64,000 bases of DNA from Rhodanobacter sp. AS-Z3 (GTDB lineage: Bacteria > Pseudomonadota > Gammaproteobacteria > Xanthomonadales > Rhodanobacteraceae). This document shows, piece by piece, positions 39,600-59,284 of this stretch. A program made the position numbers and the translations under genes. Position 1 is the first letter of the stretch. Each line of letters begins with the position of its first letter. The notes beneath the pieces are model-generated. The model was not told the origin of the DNA. It did no database searches and saw only the letters and a list, made by a program, of their open reading frames with translations. The DNA is taken from contig NZ_CP119392.1 in NCBI RefSeq assembly GCF_029224025.1, positions 1,573,001 through 1,637,000 on the forward strand. Direction: 5' to 3'.

Positions 39600-40088
39600 A
39601 TGCCTGGAAAGCAACACGAAGTCACCTTCCGTTTTCTTGCCCAGCCGACTGATGTGAATTTCGGCGGCAAGGTACATGGCGGCATGGCCATGAAATGGAT
39701 CGATCAGGCGGGCTATGCCTGCGCGGTGGCCTGGAGTGGCGCCTACTGCGTCACCGTATCGGTCAGTGGCATCCAGTTTGTGGCGCCAATCCTCATCGGT
39801 GACTTGGTCACGGTTCGCGCGCGGCTGATCCATACCGGTCGATCGAGCATGCATCTCGCGGTGGATGTGCTGGCCAGCGACCTGCGCAAGGATGAGCAGC
39901 GCCTGGCAACCAGTTGCGTGATGGTCTTCGTAGCGCTGGACAGCCCCGATGGCAAGCCCACTCCGGTGCCACATTGGGAGCCGCGTGATGACGGCGAACG
40001 GCGATTGCAGGAACAGGCGAAGCGATTGCTCGAAGCGTCCAAGGACATGGAGCAACTGGTCTGCCTCCAGCCAACCGCGCAGGACTGA
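39600..40088 (+). CDS. Hotdog-fold acyl-CoA thioesterase (YciA-like)
   Basis: 162 residues with one hotdog domain. NFGGKVHGGMAMKWIDQAGYACA is the typical core-helix region of the acyl-CoA hydrolase family (with Asp in IDQAG), followed by VGDLVTVRARLIHTGRSSM-like strands (here IGDLVTV). It is expected to be a cytoplasmic broad-range acyl-CoA thioesterase. ATG 39600 is preferred; sequence 5' of it in the same frame is not conserved-looking. Confidence 0.88.
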   Translation: MPGKQHEVTFRFLAQPTDVNFGGKVHGGMAMKWIDQAGYACAVAWSGAYCVTVSVSGIQFVAPILIGDLVTVRARLIHTGRSSMHLAVDVLASDLRKDEQRLATSCVMVFVALDSPDGKPTPVPHWEPRDDGERRLQEQAKRLLEASKDMEQLVCLQPTAQD

Positions 40089-40110
40089 ACGCAGCGGCGA
40101 AAAAATCGTA

Positions 40111-40137
40111 CCTGCAGGCAAAAATGATGCCTGCAGG
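40111..40137 (+). terminator. 10-bp hairpin before the tRNA operon promoter
   Basis: CCTGCAGGCA and TGCCTGCAGG (40111-40120/40128-40137) are perfect inverted repeats with a 7-nt loop. It lies 22 bp after the thioesterase stop and abuts the tRNA operon -35 box. Little T-tail, so termination is only probable; an operator role is possible. Confidence 0.55.
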
Positions 40138-40139
40138 TG

Positions 40140-40168
40140 TTGACAGTTCGGGGTCCGATCCACACAAT
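40140..40168 (+). promoter_or_regulatory. Promoter of the tRNA(Tyr)-tRNA(Gly)-tRNA(Thr)-tuf operon
   Basis: Perfect -35 TTGACA (40140-40145), 17-bp spacer and -10 CACAAT (40163-40168), ending 14 bp before the tRNA-Tyr 5' end. The GC-rich GGGGTCCG in the spacer lies next to the -10 box. Strong match for a sigma-70 promoter. Confidence 0.7.
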
Positions 40169-40182
40169 ACGCGTTCTTTGTT

Positions 40183-40268
40183 GGAGGGATACCCAAGCGG
40201 CCAACGGGGGCAGACTGTAAATCTGCTGGCTTACGCCTTCGGTGGTTCGAATCCACCTCCCTCCACCA
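40183..40268 (+). tRNA. tRNA-Tyr (anticodon GTA)
   Basis: 86 nt, class II with a long variable arm. Acceptor GGAGGGA/TCCCTCC, anticodon stem CAGAC with loop CTGTAAA (GTA), T-arm GGTGG-TTCGAAT-CCACC, encoded CCA. Confidence 0.97.
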
Positions 40269-40286
40269 GCAAGAGTTCCGCGCCGG

Positions 40287-40360
40287 GCGGGAGTAGTTCA
40301 ATGGTAGAACATCAGTTTTCCAAACTGATTACACGGGTTCGATTCCCGTCTTCCGCTCCA
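40287..40360 (+). tRNA. tRNA-Gly (anticodon TCC)
   Basis: 74 nt. Acceptor GCGGGAG pairs with CTTCCGC including one G-T, the anticodon loop is TTTCCAA (TCC), T loop GTTCGATTC, encoded CCA. Second gene of the tRNA-tuf operon. Confidence 0.97.
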
Positions 40361-40480
40361 TTGCGCTGCAAGTGTCAGGTGCTGTTGATCAACGCAGTTG
40401 CTGTCTAGATCGACGTTTTTACAAATAGTCCGACAGGATGTCGGTTTGTCTTTGCCATCATGGAAGATGGCTAAAGTTAA

Positions 40481-40556
<76 letters not shown>

Positions 40557-40630
40557 TTACAAGGCCGGTCTGGCCAGTCCCGAAAGGGCAGTTTTCCTCA
40601 ATTGATTGACTCCATCGGGGTGTAGCGCGC

Positions 40631-41821
40631 ATGGCAAAGGGTAAATTCGAACGCACCAAGCCGCACGTCAACGTCGGCACGATTGGTCACGTGGATCACG
40701 GCAAGACGACGCTGACGGCAGCGCTGACGAAGGTCGGTGCAGAACGTTTCGGTGGCGAGTTCAAGGACTACAGCTCGATCGACGCGGCGCCGGAAGAGAA
40801 GGCGCGCGGCATCACGATCTCGACCGCTCACGTGGAATACGAGTCGCCGAAGCGCCACTACGCGCACGTCGACTGCCCGGGCCATGCTGACTATGTGAAG
40901 AACATGATCACCGGTGCGGCGCAGATGGACGGCGCGATCCTGGTGTGCTCGGCCGCTGACGGCCCGATGCCGCAGACCCGCGAGCACATCCTGCTGTCGC
41001 GTCAGGTCGGCGTGCCGTTCATCGTGGTCTACCTGAACAAGGCAGACATGGTCGATGACGCCGAACTGCTTGAGCTGGTCGAGATGGAAGTGCGCGAGCT
41101 GCTTTCCAAGTACGACTTCCCGGGCGACGACACCCCGATGATCCACGGTTCGGCCAAGCTGGCGCTGGAAGGCGACCAGAGCGAGATCGGCGTGCCGTCG
41201 ATCATCAAGCTGGTCGATGCGCTGGACAGCTACATCCCGGAGCCGGTGCGCGTGATTGACCGCCCGTTCCTGATGCCGGTGGAAGACGTGTTCTCGATCT
41301 CCGGACGCGGCACCGTGGTGACCGGTCGTATCGAGCGCGGCATCATCAAGGTCGGCGACGAAATCGAAGTGGTCGGCATCCGCGACACGCAGAAGACCAC
41401 CGTCACCGGCGTGGAAATGTTCCGCAAGCTGCTGGATCAGGGCCAGGCGGGCGACAACGCCGGTCTGCTGCTGCGCGGCCTGAAGCGTGACGACGTCGAG
41501 CGCGGCCAGGTGTTGGCCAAGCCGGGCACGATCACCCCGCATACCGACTTCGAGGCTGAGGTCTATGTGCTGTCGAAGGACGAGGGTGGCCGTCATACGC
41601 CGTTCTTCAAGGGCTACCGTCCGCAGTTCTACTTCCGCACGACCGACGTGACCGGCGCCTGCCAGTTGCCGGAAGGCGTGGAGATGGTGATGCCGGGCGA
41701 CAACGTGAAGATGGTGGTGAGCCTGATCCACCCGATCGCGATGGACGAAGGCCTGCGTTTCGCCATTCGCGAAGGTGGCCGTACCGTCGGCGCCGGCGTG
41801 GTCGCGAAGGTCATCAAGTAA
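40631..41821 (+). CDS. tuf: Elongation factor Tu, copy 1
   Basis: 396 residues with the full EF-Tu set: [14 protein letters not shown] (P-loop), [12 protein letters not shown] (switch I), DCPGHADYV (switch II), NKADM and SAA-type guanine motifs, and C-terminal barrels. It delivers aminoacyl-tRNA to the ribosome. Ser49 is the only protein-level difference from copy 2 (Ala49) that I can find. It is the tufB-position copy, cotranscribed after three tRNAs and before tRNA-Trp and secE. Confidence 0.98.
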   Translation: MAKGKFERTKPHVNVGTIGHVDHGKTTLTAALTKVGAERFGGEFKDYSSIDAAPEEKARGITISTAHVEYESPKRHYAHVDCPGHADYVKNMITGAAQMDGAILVCSAADGPMPQTREHILLSRQVGVPFIVVYLNKADMVDDAELLELVEMEVRELLSKYDFPGDDTPMIHGSAKLALEGDQSEIGVPSIIKLVDALDSYIPEPVRVIDRPFLMPVEDVFSISGRGTVVTGRIERGIIKVGDEIEVVGIRDTQKTTVTGVEMFRKLLDQGQAGDNAGLLLRGLKRDDVERGQVLAKPGTITPHTDFEAEVYVLSKDEGGRHTPFFKGYRPQFYFRTTDVTGACQLPEGVEMVMPGDNVKMVVSLIHPIAMDEGLRFAIREGGRTVGAGVVAKVIK

Positions 41822-41904
41822 TACGCTCTCATGAATAGTCCGGCATGGATGCCGGTGTTTTGATCCAGCCATCAGGGACGATGGCAAAAAACTACTCTTC
41901 ACGG

Positions 41905-41931
41905 GGCGAGCGGACTCAAATGCCGCTCGCC
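41905..41931 (+). terminator. Hairpin after tuf copy 1
   Basis: GGCGAGCGG (41905-41913) pairs with CCGCTCGCC (41923-41931) around a 9-nt loop, then GTCGTGTTT. It could reduce readthrough from tuf into tRNA-Trp/secE or be a processing signal. The 135-bp gap contains no gene. Confidence 0.55.
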
Positions 41932-41956
41932 GTCGTGTTTAAAGTTCAAGTCATGT

Positions 41957-42032
<76 letters not shown>

Positions 42033-42113
42033 CTTTCCCGAGGATCAAGACGGGTGACGGTGGCAATGTCGGCCGCAAGGCGTGACATGCTGCTGGCACT
42101 TGGTCGCTAGTGC

Positions 42114-42503
42114 ATGAATACCAAGGTAGAACAGCCCAAGGGCACGAACGCCGCCGACATCGGCAAGCTGGTACTGGCGGGTCTGGTGCTGGCTGGCGGT
42201 GTTTTTGCGTATTCCTGGTTTGGTCGCGACGGCAGCATTCCTTCTTCGGTGCGCCTGCTTGGCGTGCTGGCTGCGCTGGTTGTGGCGCTGGCCATTGCTG
42301 CATTCACTGCGCTGGGACGCCGCGTTCGGAATTTCATCGCCGAGTCGCAGTTCGAGATGCGCAAGGTGGTGTGGCCGACTCGCGACGAGACGATCAAGAC
42401 GACCGGTATCATCATCGTGGTGGTGATCGTGTTGTCGTTGCTGCTCGGTCTGATCGACCTGATCCTGAAGTCGGTCATTCTCGACTGGCTGCTGAAGCTG
42501 TAA
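42114..42503 (+). CDS. secE: Preprotein translocase subunit SecE
   Basis: 129 residues, the three-helix gammaproteobacterial form. Two N-terminal helices ([38 protein letters not shown]) precede the conserved amphipathic segment [23 protein letters not shown] and the essential last helix. It stabilises SecY in the inner-membrane translocon. Cotranscribed with nusG. Confidence 0.96.
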   Translation: MNTKVEQPKGTNAADIGKLVLAGLVLAGGVFAYSWFGRDGSIPSSVRLLGVLAALVVALAIAAFTALGRRVRNFIAESQFEMRKVVWPTRDETIKTTGIIIVVVIVLSLLLGLIDLILKSVILDWLLKL

Positions 42504-42516
42504 GCCTGAGGTGAGC

Positions 42517-43077
42517 ATGAGCAAGCGCTGGTATGTGGTACACGCCTATTCGGGCTTTGAGAACCAGGTAAAAAGGTCCCTCGAGGAGCGCATCAAGCGC
42601 GCCGAGATGGAAGAGCGGTTCGGCGAAGTGCTGGTGCCGACCGAGGAAGTGATCGAGATGCGCGGTGGCCAGAAGCGTCGCAGCGATCGCAAGTTCTTTC
42701 CGGGCTATGTGCTGGTTCAGATCGAGACCAATACCGAGGGCAAGTCGCCGCGCATCGATGACGAGTGCTGGCATCTGATCAAGGAAACCCCGAAGGTGAT
42801 GGGTTTCATCGGTGGTACTGCCGATCGCCCGCTGCCGATCAAGGACAGCGAGGCGGACGCCATTCTGAGTCGAGTGCGTGAAGGTGTAGAGAAGCCCCGT
42901 CCCAAGGTGCTGTTCGAGCCGGGCGAAATGGTTCGCGTCACCGAAGGCCCGTTCAACGATTTCAATGGCGTCGTCGAGGAAGTCAACTACGAGAAGAGTC
43001 GCCTGCGCGTTGCGGTGCTGATCTTCGGTCGTTCGACCCCGGTGGAGCTTGAGTTCGGTCAGGTCGAGAAGGCCTGA
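42517..43077 (+). CDS. nusG: Transcription termination/antitermination factor NusG
   Basis: 186 residues. NGN domain [22 protein letters not shown], the loop [13 protein letters not shown], and the C-terminal KOW domain [30 protein letters not shown] (in parts). It links RNA polymerase to Rho or to ribosomal S10. ATG 42517 with GAGGTGA upstream is preferred over GTG 42511. It starts 13 bp after secE. Confidence 0.97.
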   Translation: MSKRWYVVHAYSGFENQVKRSLEERIKRAEMEERFGEVLVPTEEVIEMRGGQKRRSDRKFFPGYVLVQIETNTEGKSPRIDDECWHLIKETPKVMGFIGGTADRPLPIKDSEADAILSRVREGVEKPRPKVLFEPGEMVRVTEGPFNDFNGVVEEVNYEKSRLRVAVLIFGRSTPVELEFGQVEKA

Positions 43078-43089
43078 TCTGATTGATCC

Positions 43090-43107
43090 GGCCGGGCTAT
43101 CCCGGCC
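43090..43107 (+). terminator. Hairpin after nusG
   Basis: GGCCGGG-CTAT-CCCGGCC, a 7-bp GC stem with a 4-nt loop, 12 bp after the nusG stop and before the L11 operon promoter. No T-run, so termination may be partial. Confidence 0.55.
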
Positions 43108-43135
43108 ATCCCGTTCGGCGACCTTGGCACGGGGA

Positions 43136-43164
43136 TTGCTGACAACCCAATAAATCCCTATACT
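43136..43164 (+). promoter_or_regulatory. Promoter of the rplK-rplA operon
   Basis: TTGCTG (43136-43141), 17-bp spacer and TATACT (43159-43164), in a short AT-rich patch (AATAAATCCC). The -10 is strong and the -35 keeps only the TTG. It would give a leader of about 130 nt before rplK. Confidence 0.6.
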
Positions 43165-43299
43165 GCGCGGTTCACGCGGGGTCTTTTTGGCCCGGCGTGT
43201 CCGCGTTTTCGGATCCGCACGAGGCGGATCTTCCTTCCATCCACGGAACGGTGAACAGCGAGGAGCCGCAAGGCGCCTGGACTCGCGAGGAAAATCATC
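43165..43299 (+). promoter_or_regulatory. rplK leader region
   Basis: About 130 bp of likely untranslated leader. It contains a GATCCGC-ACGAG-GCGGATC hairpin (43212-43230) followed by TTCCTTCC. L1 is known to repress the L11 operon in E. coli through its leader; whether this hairpin has that role cannot be told by eye. Confidence 0.4.
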
Positions 43300-43728
43300 A
43301 TGGCAAAGAAAGTTGTCGGTTACATCAAGCTGCAGGTCAAGGCCGGTCAGGCCAACCCCTCACCGCCGGTTGGTCCTGCACTGGGTCAGCGCGGCCTGAA
43401 CATCATGGAATTCTGCAAGGCGTTCAATGCCGCCACGCAGAAGCTGGAGCCGGGTCTGCCGATTCCCTGCATCATCACGGCCTATTCCGACCGTAGCTTT
43501 ACCTTCATCACCAAGACCCCGCCGGCCACGATTCTTCTGAAGAAGATCACCGGTTCGGCCAAGGGTTCGCCGAAGCCGAACACCGACAAGGTGGGCAAGG
43601 TCACCCGCAAGCAGCTGGAAGACGTTGCGAAGCAGAAGGAGCCGGATCTGACGGCTGCTGATCTCGACGCCGCGGTGCGCACCATTGCTGGTAGCGCCCG
43701 CAGCATGGGCCTTGTGGTGGAGGGTTAA
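43300..43728 (+). CDS. rplK: 50S ribosomal protein L11
   Basis: 142 residues with the expected [33 protein letters not shown]-terminal domain (quoted in parts: [15 protein letters not shown]) and the rRNA-binding C-terminal domain ending [14 protein letters not shown]. It forms the GTPase-associated centre stalk base. AGGAAAATCATC lies before the ATG, and rplA follows after 3 bp. Confidence 0.97.
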   Translation: MAKKVVGYIKLQVKAGQANPSPPVGPALGQRGLNIMEFCKAFNAATQKLEPGLPIPCIITAYSDRSFTFITKTPPATILLKKITGSAKGSPKPNTDKVGKVTRKQLEDVAKQKEPDLTAADLDAAVRTIAGSARSMGLVVEG

Positions 43729-43731
43729 GAC

Positions 43732-44439
43732 ATGGCAAAGCTCACGAAGCGTATGAAGGCGGCTCAGGCCGCAGTGCAGCCGGGCAAGTTCTATGGCCTG
43801 GAAGAGGCACTGAAGATCGTCAAGGACAACGCCAAGGCTAAGTTTGCCGAATCGGTGGACGTGGCTGTGCGTCTGGGTATCGACGCGAAGAAGTCGGATC
43901 AGGGCGTGCGCGGCTCCTCGCTGTTGCCGCACGGCACCGGCAAGACCGTCAAGGTTGCGGTGTTCTGTCCGCCGGGTGAGAAGGCCGAGGCCGCCAAGGC
44001 CGCCGGTGCTGACGCCGTCGGCATGGACGACCTGGCCGAGCGCATGCAGGCTGGTGATCTCGACTTCGGTCGCGTGATCGCCACGCCCGACGCGATGCGC
44101 GTCGTCGGCAAGCTGGGTCAGCTGCTTGGCCCGCGTGGCTTGATGCCGAACCCGAAGGATGGCTCGGTCACCGCCGACGTCGCCACCGCCGTGATCAACG
44201 CCAAGGCCGGCCAGGTGAAGTTCCGCAACGACAAGGCGGGCATCATCCACGCCACCATCGGCAAGGCGAGCTTCGATCCGGCGCAGCTGGCAGATAACCT
44301 GAACACGCTGATCGCTGACGTGATCAAGGCCAAGCCGTCTTCGGCGAAGGGCGTGTTCCTGCAGAAAGTGGCGCTGTCCAGCACGATGGGCGTCGGCGTA
44401 GCCGTCGATACCTCGTCGCTGACCTTGTCCGCGAAGTAA
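43732..44439 (+). CDS. rplA: 50S ribosomal protein L1
   Basis: 235 residues. Conserved sequences include [67 protein letters not shown] (in parts) and [12 protein letters not shown]1 forms the E-site stalk and in E. coli represses its own operon by binding the L11 leader. Ends the rplK-rplA pair. Confidence 0.97.
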   Translation: MAKLTKRMKAAQAAVQPGKFYGLEEALKIVKDNAKAKFAESVDVAVRLGIDAKKSDQGVRGSSLLPHGTGKTVKVAVFCPPGEKAEAAKAAGADAVGMDDLAERMQAGDLDFGRVIATPDAMRVVGKLGQLLGPRGLMPNPKDGSVTADVATAVINAKAGQVKFRNDKAGIIHATIGKASFDPAQLADNLNTLIADVIKAKPSSAKGVFLQKVALSSTMGVGVAVDTSSLTLSAK

Positions 44440-44789
44440 GACTCAAGTCTCTGATCGGCCAAATACCGGTCAGAGCAAGTTTTTGAGGGCAGTTCCGGGG
44501 CTTTGTTCAAGACCCGGAACGGCTGTCAAAGACCGCAGGCGCAGTCAACGCGCGACGACGACGGGCAGGGAGCTCGGTACTGGCAGGGAATCGCCGGCGT
44601 GGCCAACGAGATTGCTTAATCGGGTTCTCACGAATCCGGCCCGCGCAGATGGTGCTGCCCGATCTGGAATTGTTTGACTTCTGGAAAGGCCAACACCCGG
44701 GACACCGCAGTGTCCCCGACGTCAAGGATGGCGTCGCCCAGGACCGCAAGCGGCAGGAGCCGTGAGCGGAGTTCATTTGGAGGAGTGCA
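44440..44789 (+). promoter_or_regulatory. rplJ leader (L10-leader-type region)
   Basis: A 350-bp gap without a gene between rplA and rplJ, the usual place of the autoregulatory L10 leader. It holds the hairpin TTCCGGG...CCCGGAA (44495-44501 with 44513-44519; inner CTT/AAG also pairs) and a hairpin GGACAC-CGCA-GTGTCC near 44700. GGAGGAG precedes the rplJ start. I did not find a clear terminator in it, and the L10/L7-L12 binding fold is assumed from the family, not demonstrated. Confidence 0.55.
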
Positions 44790-45323
44790 ATGGCTCTCAA
44801 TCTGTCACAGAAGAAAGAAGTAGTCGCCGAACTGGCAGACGTTGCTTCGAAGGCTCACTCCCTGGTCGCTGCCGAGTATGCGGGCACCACGGTCGCTCAG
44901 ATGACCGCGATGCGCAAAAAGGCTCGTGAATCCGGTGTGTACTTGCGAGTTGTCAAGAACACGCTGGCGTCGCGCGCCGTGGCCGGTACCGAATTCGAGG
45001 TCGTCAAGGACGTTCTCGTCGGTCCGCTGCTGTACGCATTCTCGACGGAAGAACCCGGTGCTGCCGGGCGTCTGATCCAGGAATTTGCCAAGGGCAACGA
45101 CAAGCTGAAGGCGAAGCTCGTCTCGGTGGAAGGCAAGCTGCTGCCGGCGTCACACGTCGACGTGCTGGCTGCGTTGCCGACCCGTGAACAGGCGCTGGCC
45201 ATGCTGGCCCGCGTGCTGGCCGAACCGGCCACCATGTTTGCGCGCGTCGTCAAGGCTGTTGCCGATCAGCAGGGTGGTGGCGAAGTCGCTGCCGAAGTCC
45301 CCGCTGAAGCCGAACCCGCCTAA
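44790..45323 (+). CDS. rplJ: 50S ribosomal protein L10
   Basis: 177 residues. [46 protein letters not shown] (in part) and the segment [14 protein letters not shown] are typical. The acidic C-terminal helix anchors L7/L12 dimers. GGAGGAG ribosome-binding site. Precedes rplL by 44 bp. Confidence 0.97.
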   Translation: MALNLSQKKEVVAELADVASKAHSLVAAEYAGTTVAQMTAMRKKARESGVYLRVVKNTLASRAVAGTEFEVVKDVLVGPLLYAFSTEEPGAAGRLIQEFAKGNDKLKAKLVSVEGKLLPASHVDVLAALPTREQALAMLARVLAEPATMFARVVKAVADQQGGGEVAAEVPAEAEPA

Positions 45324-45367
45324 GTTCATCGTCTATCAATCCGAATCTATTTCCAGAGGTAAATGCA

Positions 45368-45736
45368 ATGTCCCTGACCAACGAACAGATCGTTGAAGCC
45401 GTCGCCGCCAAGTCGCTGATGGAAGTGATGGACCTGGTGAAGGCCATCGAAGAAAAGTTTGGCGTGACCGCCGCCGCTCCGGTTGCTGTTGCCGGCCCGG
45501 CTGCTGCTGCCCCGGCTGCTGAAGCGCAGACCGAGTTCGACGTGATCCTGAAGAACGCCGGCGCCAAGAAGGTTGACGTGATCAAGGCTGTCCGCGCGAT
45601 CACCGGCCTGGGCCTGAAGGAAGCCAAGGACCTCACCGAGGCCGGCGGCGTCCTGAAGGAAGCCGTGTCGAAGGAAGATGCCGAGAAGTTCAAGAAGGAC
45701 CTCGAAGCTGCTGGCGCCACCGTCGAATTGAAGTAA
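45368..45736 (+). CDS. rplL: 50S ribosomal protein L7/L12
   Basis: 122 residues. N-terminal dimerisation helices ([27 protein letters not shown], in part), an Ala/Pro hinge ([15 protein letters not shown]) and the globular factor-binding domain with [21 protein letters not shown]. It recruits translation GTPases. RBS AGAGGT. Confidence 0.98.
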   Translation: MSLTNEQIVEAVAAKSLMEVMDLVKAIEEKFGVTAAAPVAVAGPAAAAPAAEAQTEFDVILKNAGAKKVDVIKAVRAITGLGLKEAKDLTEAGGVLKEAVSKEDAEKFKKDLEAAGATVELK

Positions 45737-45775
45737 TCGGCGTTTGCACGCCGCCGCTTCGACTTGATGTCAAGC

Positions 45776-45804
45776 AAGCCTGGGAGCGAAAGCTCCCGGG
45801 CTTT
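45776..45804 (+). promoter_or_regulatory. Attenuator-like hairpin between rplL and rpoB
   Basis: AGCC-t-GGGAGC-GAAA-GCTCCC-g-GGCTTT: a 10-bp stem with one mismatch, GAAA tetraloop and a short T tail, 40 bp after rplL. In E. coli the rplL-rpoB gap has an attenuator and an RNase III site that lower polymerase expression relative to ribosomal proteins; this hairpin fits that role by position. Confidence 0.65.
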
Positions 45805-45813
45805 GCCCGTTGA

Positions 45814-45879
45814 GCGGGGAAGGGGCATGGAGAATAGCGAATCGCTGCAATGATTCCCGATTCTCGATTCCCGCATCCT
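45814..45879 (+). repeat. Heptamer inverted repeat element at the rplL-rpoB junction
   Basis: Pyrimidine-rich heptamers GATTCCC, GATTCTC, GATTCCC, GCATCCT stand in tandem at 45852-45879. Upstream purine-rich heptamers GGGCATG, GAGAATA, GCGAATC (45823-45843) pair with the first three in register, leaving an 8-nt loop. The T in GATTCTC is matched by GAG rather than GGG in its partner, so complementarity is kept. It lies ~100 bp before rpoB. Confidence 0.8.
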
Positions 45880-45975
45880 CAACCGGATGGTTTGGCTGTC
45901 CGGTAAAGACAAATTTTTTTCCTTTAGCCGGTGTGTGCACCACCGGCGTCACTGCGAACCGAGGCGCTACCGATC

Positions 45976-50139
<4,164 letters not shown>

Positions 50140-50141
50140 AC

Positions 50142-50193
50142 GGGAGCAGGGAGGTGGAAGTCAGGATGTGCAACTCCTGACTTTCCCTTTCTG
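50142..50193 (+). repeat. Purine/pyrimidine hairpin element at the rpoB-rpoC junction
   Basis: AAGTCAGGA (50158-50166) pairs perfectly with TCCTGACTT (50175-50183) around an 8-nt loop. The 5' side continues purine-rich (GGGAGCAGGGAGGTGG) and the 3' side pyrimidine-rich (TCCCTTTCT), with further partial pairing. It begins two bases after the rpoB stop. Same layout as the hemA-prfA, pth-ychF and rplL-rpoB elements, but without a clean 7-bp period. Confidence 0.7.
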
Positions 50194-50261
50194 GCCTCGC
50201 AAGCCTGACTTGCTCGTAACGTGGACCTCGACCCAAGTATTTGCTCCGACCGGAGATTCAA

Positions 50262-54476
<4,215 letters not shown>

Positions 54477-54505
54477 GCCCGTTCAGGGTATTGCTCGCTG
54501 ACATA

Positions 54506-54538
54506 CGAAATGAGGTGCAAGGACGCACCTCGTGTTCG
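54506..54538 (+). promoter_or_regulatory. Hairpin motif shared with the S10 leader (str operon copy)
   Basis: CGAAATGAGGTGCAAGG-type sequence forming GAGGTGC-AAGGAC-GCACCTC (54512-54531), flanked by CGAAAT and GTGTTCG. A closely similar 32-nt motif at 59359-59390 lies in the rpsJ leader. It may be a terminator for rpoC, but no T-run follows. Confidence 0.55.
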
Positions 54539-54562
54539 GGTCCAGGACGGCTGAGCGTTGGC

Positions 54563-54591
54563 TTGCCTATGGCAAGCTGCTCATGTTAAAT
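54563..54591 (+). promoter_or_regulatory. Candidate str operon promoter with overlapping palindrome
   Basis: TTGCCT (54563-54568), 17-bp spacer and TTAAAT (54586-54591). The -35 box is overlapped by the perfect inverted repeat GCTTGCC-TAT-GGCAAGC (54561-54577). Both hexamers match the consensus at four of six positions, so the promoter is tentative. Confidence 0.4.
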
Positions 54592-54602
54592 TCCCGCTTC
54601 TT

Positions 54603-54638
54603 GGCAGACCGAGCTTGATCGGGCTGCCTTTATGTTTT
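54603..54638 (+). promoter_or_regulatory. Terminator-like hairpin in the rpsL leader
   Basis: GGCAG-a-CCGA-GCTTGA-TCGG-g-CTGCC (54603-54628) followed by TTTATGTTTT. A 9-bp stem with one mismatch and a U-rich tail directly before the rpsL ribosome-binding site looks like an attenuator for the str operon. Confidence 0.55.
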
Positions 54639-54653
54639 CAGGAACAGCTACGC

Positions 54654-55028
54654 ATGACGACAGTCAATCAGTTGGTGCGCAAATCGCGCAGCCCCAAGAC
54701 CTACAAGAGCGGGTCGCCGGCCCTGCAGTCCAGCCCGCAGCGTCGTGGTGTCTGCACCCGCGTGTACACGACCACCCCGAAAAAGCCGAACTCGGCCCTG
54801 CGCAAGGTTGCCAAGGTGCGCCTGACGAATGGTTTCGAGGTCATCAGCTACATCGGTGGCGAAGGTCACAACCTGCAAGAGCATTCGGTGGTGCTGATCC
54901 GTGGCGGTCGCGTCAAGGACCTGCCCGGTGTGCGTTACCACACCGTGCGCGGCAGCCTCGACTGCGCCGGTGTGACCAAGCGCCGTCAGTCACGTTCGAA
55001 GTACGGCGCCAAGCGCCCGAAGAAGTAA
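54654..55028 (+). CDS. rpsL: 30S ribosomal protein S12
   Basis: 124 residues, standard. [21 protein letters not shown] includes Lys43, and [14 protein letters not shown] includes Lys88; both are wild type at the usual streptomycin-resistance positions. The ATG at 54654 follows AGGAACAG; the longer open frame upstream crosses the leader hairpin and is not used. First gene of the str operon (rpsL-rpsG-fusA-tuf). Confidence 0.98.
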   Translation: MTTVNQLVRKSRSPKTYKSGSPALQSSPQRRGVCTRVYTTTPKKPNSALRKVAKVRLTNGFEVISYIGGEGHNLQEHSVVLIRGGRVKDLPGVRYHTVRGSLDCAGVTKRRQSRSKYGAKRPKK

Positions 55029-55097
55029 TGTCGCGCGGCCCTCGCTGGCCGCTTTACAGGCGGGCAGGAATGTCCGCGAAAATAACGGACAACAAAC

Positions 55098-55565
55098 ATG
55101 TCGCGTAAAGGTTCACATCCCGCCCGTCTGGTTCTGCCGGATCCCAAGCACGGTAGCCAGCTGATCGCTCGATTCATCAACATGGTGATGAAGAGCGGCA
55201 AGAAGTCGGTTGCTGAAAGCATCGTCTACGGTGCCTTGCAGCACATCGGCGAAAAGAATGCCGAGCCGGTGGCTCTGGTCGAGAAGGCACTGAACAACAT
55301 CGCTCCGGCGGTCGAAGTAAAGTCCCGTCGCGTCGGCGGTGCCACCTATCAGGTGCCGGTTGAAGTGCGTCCAGGTCGCCGCATGGCGTTGGCGATGCGT
55401 TGGGTGATCGACGCGGCGCGCAAGCGCGGCGAGACCTCGATGCCGCGCAAGCTGGCTGCCGAGTTGCTGGAGGCCTCCGAGAGCCGCGGCGGCGCTGCCA
55501 AGAAGCGCGAAGAAACACACCGCATGGCCGAGGCCAACAAGGCCTTCTCGCACTACCGCTGGTAA
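55098..55565 (+). CDS. rpsG: 30S ribosomal protein S7
   Basis: 155 residues. [55 protein letters not shown] (in part) and [20 protein letters not shown] are characteristic. It nucleates assembly of the 30S head. In E. coli S7 represses this operon from the rpsL-rpsG gap; that gap is 69 bp here. Confidence 0.97.
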   Translation: MSRKGSHPARLVLPDPKHGSQLIARFINMVMKSGKKSVAESIVYGALQHIGEKNAEPVALVEKALNNIAPAVEVKSRRVGGATYQVPVEVRPGRRMALAMRWVIDAARKRGETSMPRKLAAELLEASESRGGAAKKREETHRMAEANKAFSHYRW

Positions 55566-55645
55566 GTGCGTCGTCCGCGCCGTCTTCAGTGGCGGTGCGG
55601 GCTGGTCGTAGGCGCTCGTGCCTCGACCTTGACGGTGAAAGAAGA

Positions 55646-55668
55646 TCCGGCGCTCATGCCGGACTTTT
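55646..55668 (+). promoter_or_regulatory. Hairpin with T-tail between rpsG and fusA
   Basis: TCCGGC-GCTCAT-GCCGGA then CTTTTC: a 6-bp stem with a short U tail inside the 172-bp rpsG-fusA gap. It could act as a partial terminator adjusting EF-G output relative to S12 and S7. Confidence 0.5.
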
Positions 55669-55737
55669 CATACAAGCTGCAGCCCGGACGGCTGCGTGAA
55701 TCCTGGGCTGGATCGCCCGATACAGGTAGAGATATCC

Positions 55738-57867
<2,130 letters not shown>

Positions 57868-57987
57868 GCCGTGCGATCTTTTTGATCGCGGCAGCAAGGA
57901 TCAAGACGCGGCTGTTGTTGGCTGCCGTCTCCAACGGCGCCCCTCGTGGACGCATTATCAAATTCAAGTTCTCTAGAGGTATGGGTC

Positions 57988-59178
57988 ATGGCAAAGGGTA
58001 AATTCGAACGCACCAAGCCGCACGTCAACGTCGGCACGATTGGTCACGTGGATCACGGCAAGACGACGCTGACGGCAGCGCTGACGAAGGTCGGTGCAGA
58101 ACGTTTCGGTGGCGAGTTCAAGGACTACAGCGCGATCGACGCGGCGCCGGAAGAGAAGGCGCGCGGCATCACGATCTCGACCGCTCACGTGGAATACGAG
58201 TCGCCGAAGCGCCACTACGCGCACGTCGACTGCCCGGGCCATGCTGACTATGTGAAGAACATGATCACCGGTGCGGCGCAGATGGACGGCGCGATCCTGG
58301 TGTGCTCGGCCGCAGACGGCCCGATGCCGCAGACCCGCGAGCACATCCTGCTGTCGCGTCAGGTTGGCGTGCCGTTCATCGTGGTCTACCTGAACAAGGC
58401 AGACATGGTCGATGACGCCGAGCTGCTTGAGCTGGTCGAGATGGAAGTGCGCGAGCTGCTTTCCAAGTACGACTTCCCGGGCGACGACACCCCGATGATC
58501 CACGGTTCGGCCAAGCTGGCGCTGGAAGGCGACCAGAGCGAGATTGGCGTGCCGTCGATCATCAAGCTGGTCGATGCGCTGGACAGCTACATCCCGGAGC
58601 CGGTGCGCGTGATTGACCGCCCGTTCCTGATGCCGGTGGAAGACGTGTTCTCGATCTCCGGCCGCGGCACCGTGGTGACCGGTCGTATCGAGCGCGGCAT
58701 CATCAAGGTCGGCGACGAAATCGAAGTGGTCGGTATCCGCGACACGCAGAAGACCACCGTCACCGGCGTGGAAATGTTCCGCAAGCTGCTGGATCAGGGT
58801 CAGGCGGGCGACAACGCCGGTCTGCTGCTGCGCGGCCTGAAGCGTGACGACGTCGAGCGCGGCCAGGTGTTGGCCAAGCCGGGCACGATCACCCCGCATA
58901 CCGACTTCGAGGCTGAGGTCTATGTGCTGTCGAAGGACGAGGGTGGCCGTCATACGCCGTTCTTCAAGGGCTACCGTCCGCAGTTCTACTTCCGCACCAC
59001 CGACGTGACCGGCGCCTGCCAGTTGCCGGAAGGCGTGGAGATGGTGATGCCGGGCGACAACGTGAAGATGGTGGTGAGCCTGATCCACCCGATCGCGATG
59101 GACGAAGGCCTGCGTTTCGCCATTCGCGAAGGTGGCCGTACCGTCGGCGCCGGCGTGGTGGCGAAGGTCATCAAGTAA
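57988..59178 (+). CDS. tuf: Elongation factor Tu, copy 2
   Basis: 396 residues, tufA-position copy at the end of the str operon. It is identical to copy 1 except Ala49 instead of Ser49, and the DNA is also nearly identical through the coding sequence while the flanks differ, which is the pattern left by gene conversion. AGAGG precedes the ATG; the longer open frame starting at 57946 has no support. Confidence 0.98.
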   Translation: MAKGKFERTKPHVNVGTIGHVDHGKTTLTAALTKVGAERFGGEFKDYSAIDAAPEEKARGITISTAHVEYESPKRHYAHVDCPGHADYVKNMITGAAQMDGAILVCSAADGPMPQTREHILLSRQVGVPFIVVYLNKADMVDDAELLELVEMEVRELLSKYDFPGDDTPMIHGSAKLALEGDQSEIGVPSIIKLVDALDSYIPEPVRVIDRPFLMPVEDVFSISGRGTVVTGRIERGIIKVGDEIEVVGIRDTQKTTVTGVEMFRKLLDQGQAGDNAGLLLRGLKRDDVERGQVLAKPGTITPHTDFEAEVYVLSKDEGGRHTPFFKGYRPQFYFRTTDVTGACQLPEGVEMVMPGDNVKMVVSLIHPIAMDEGLRFAIREGGRTVGAGVVAKVIK

Positions 59179-59183
59179 GTTCT

Positions 59184-59213
59184 GTTATCCCGGCAGCTTG
59201 CTGCCGGGATAAC
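59184..59213 (+). terminator. Terminator after tuf copy 2
   Basis: GTTATCCCGGCAGC and GCTGCCGGGATAAC (59184-59197/59200-59213) pair perfectly, leaving a tiny loop, 5 bp after the stop codon. The CCTTGTC that follows is T-poor but the stem is very strong. It closes the str operon. Confidence 0.8.
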
Positions 59214-59284
59214 CCTTGTCGTTGATCCGGTCTACGGTCGGATGGCGTCAAGGCAGTGAGATGCATCACATTGCTTCGTACCCC

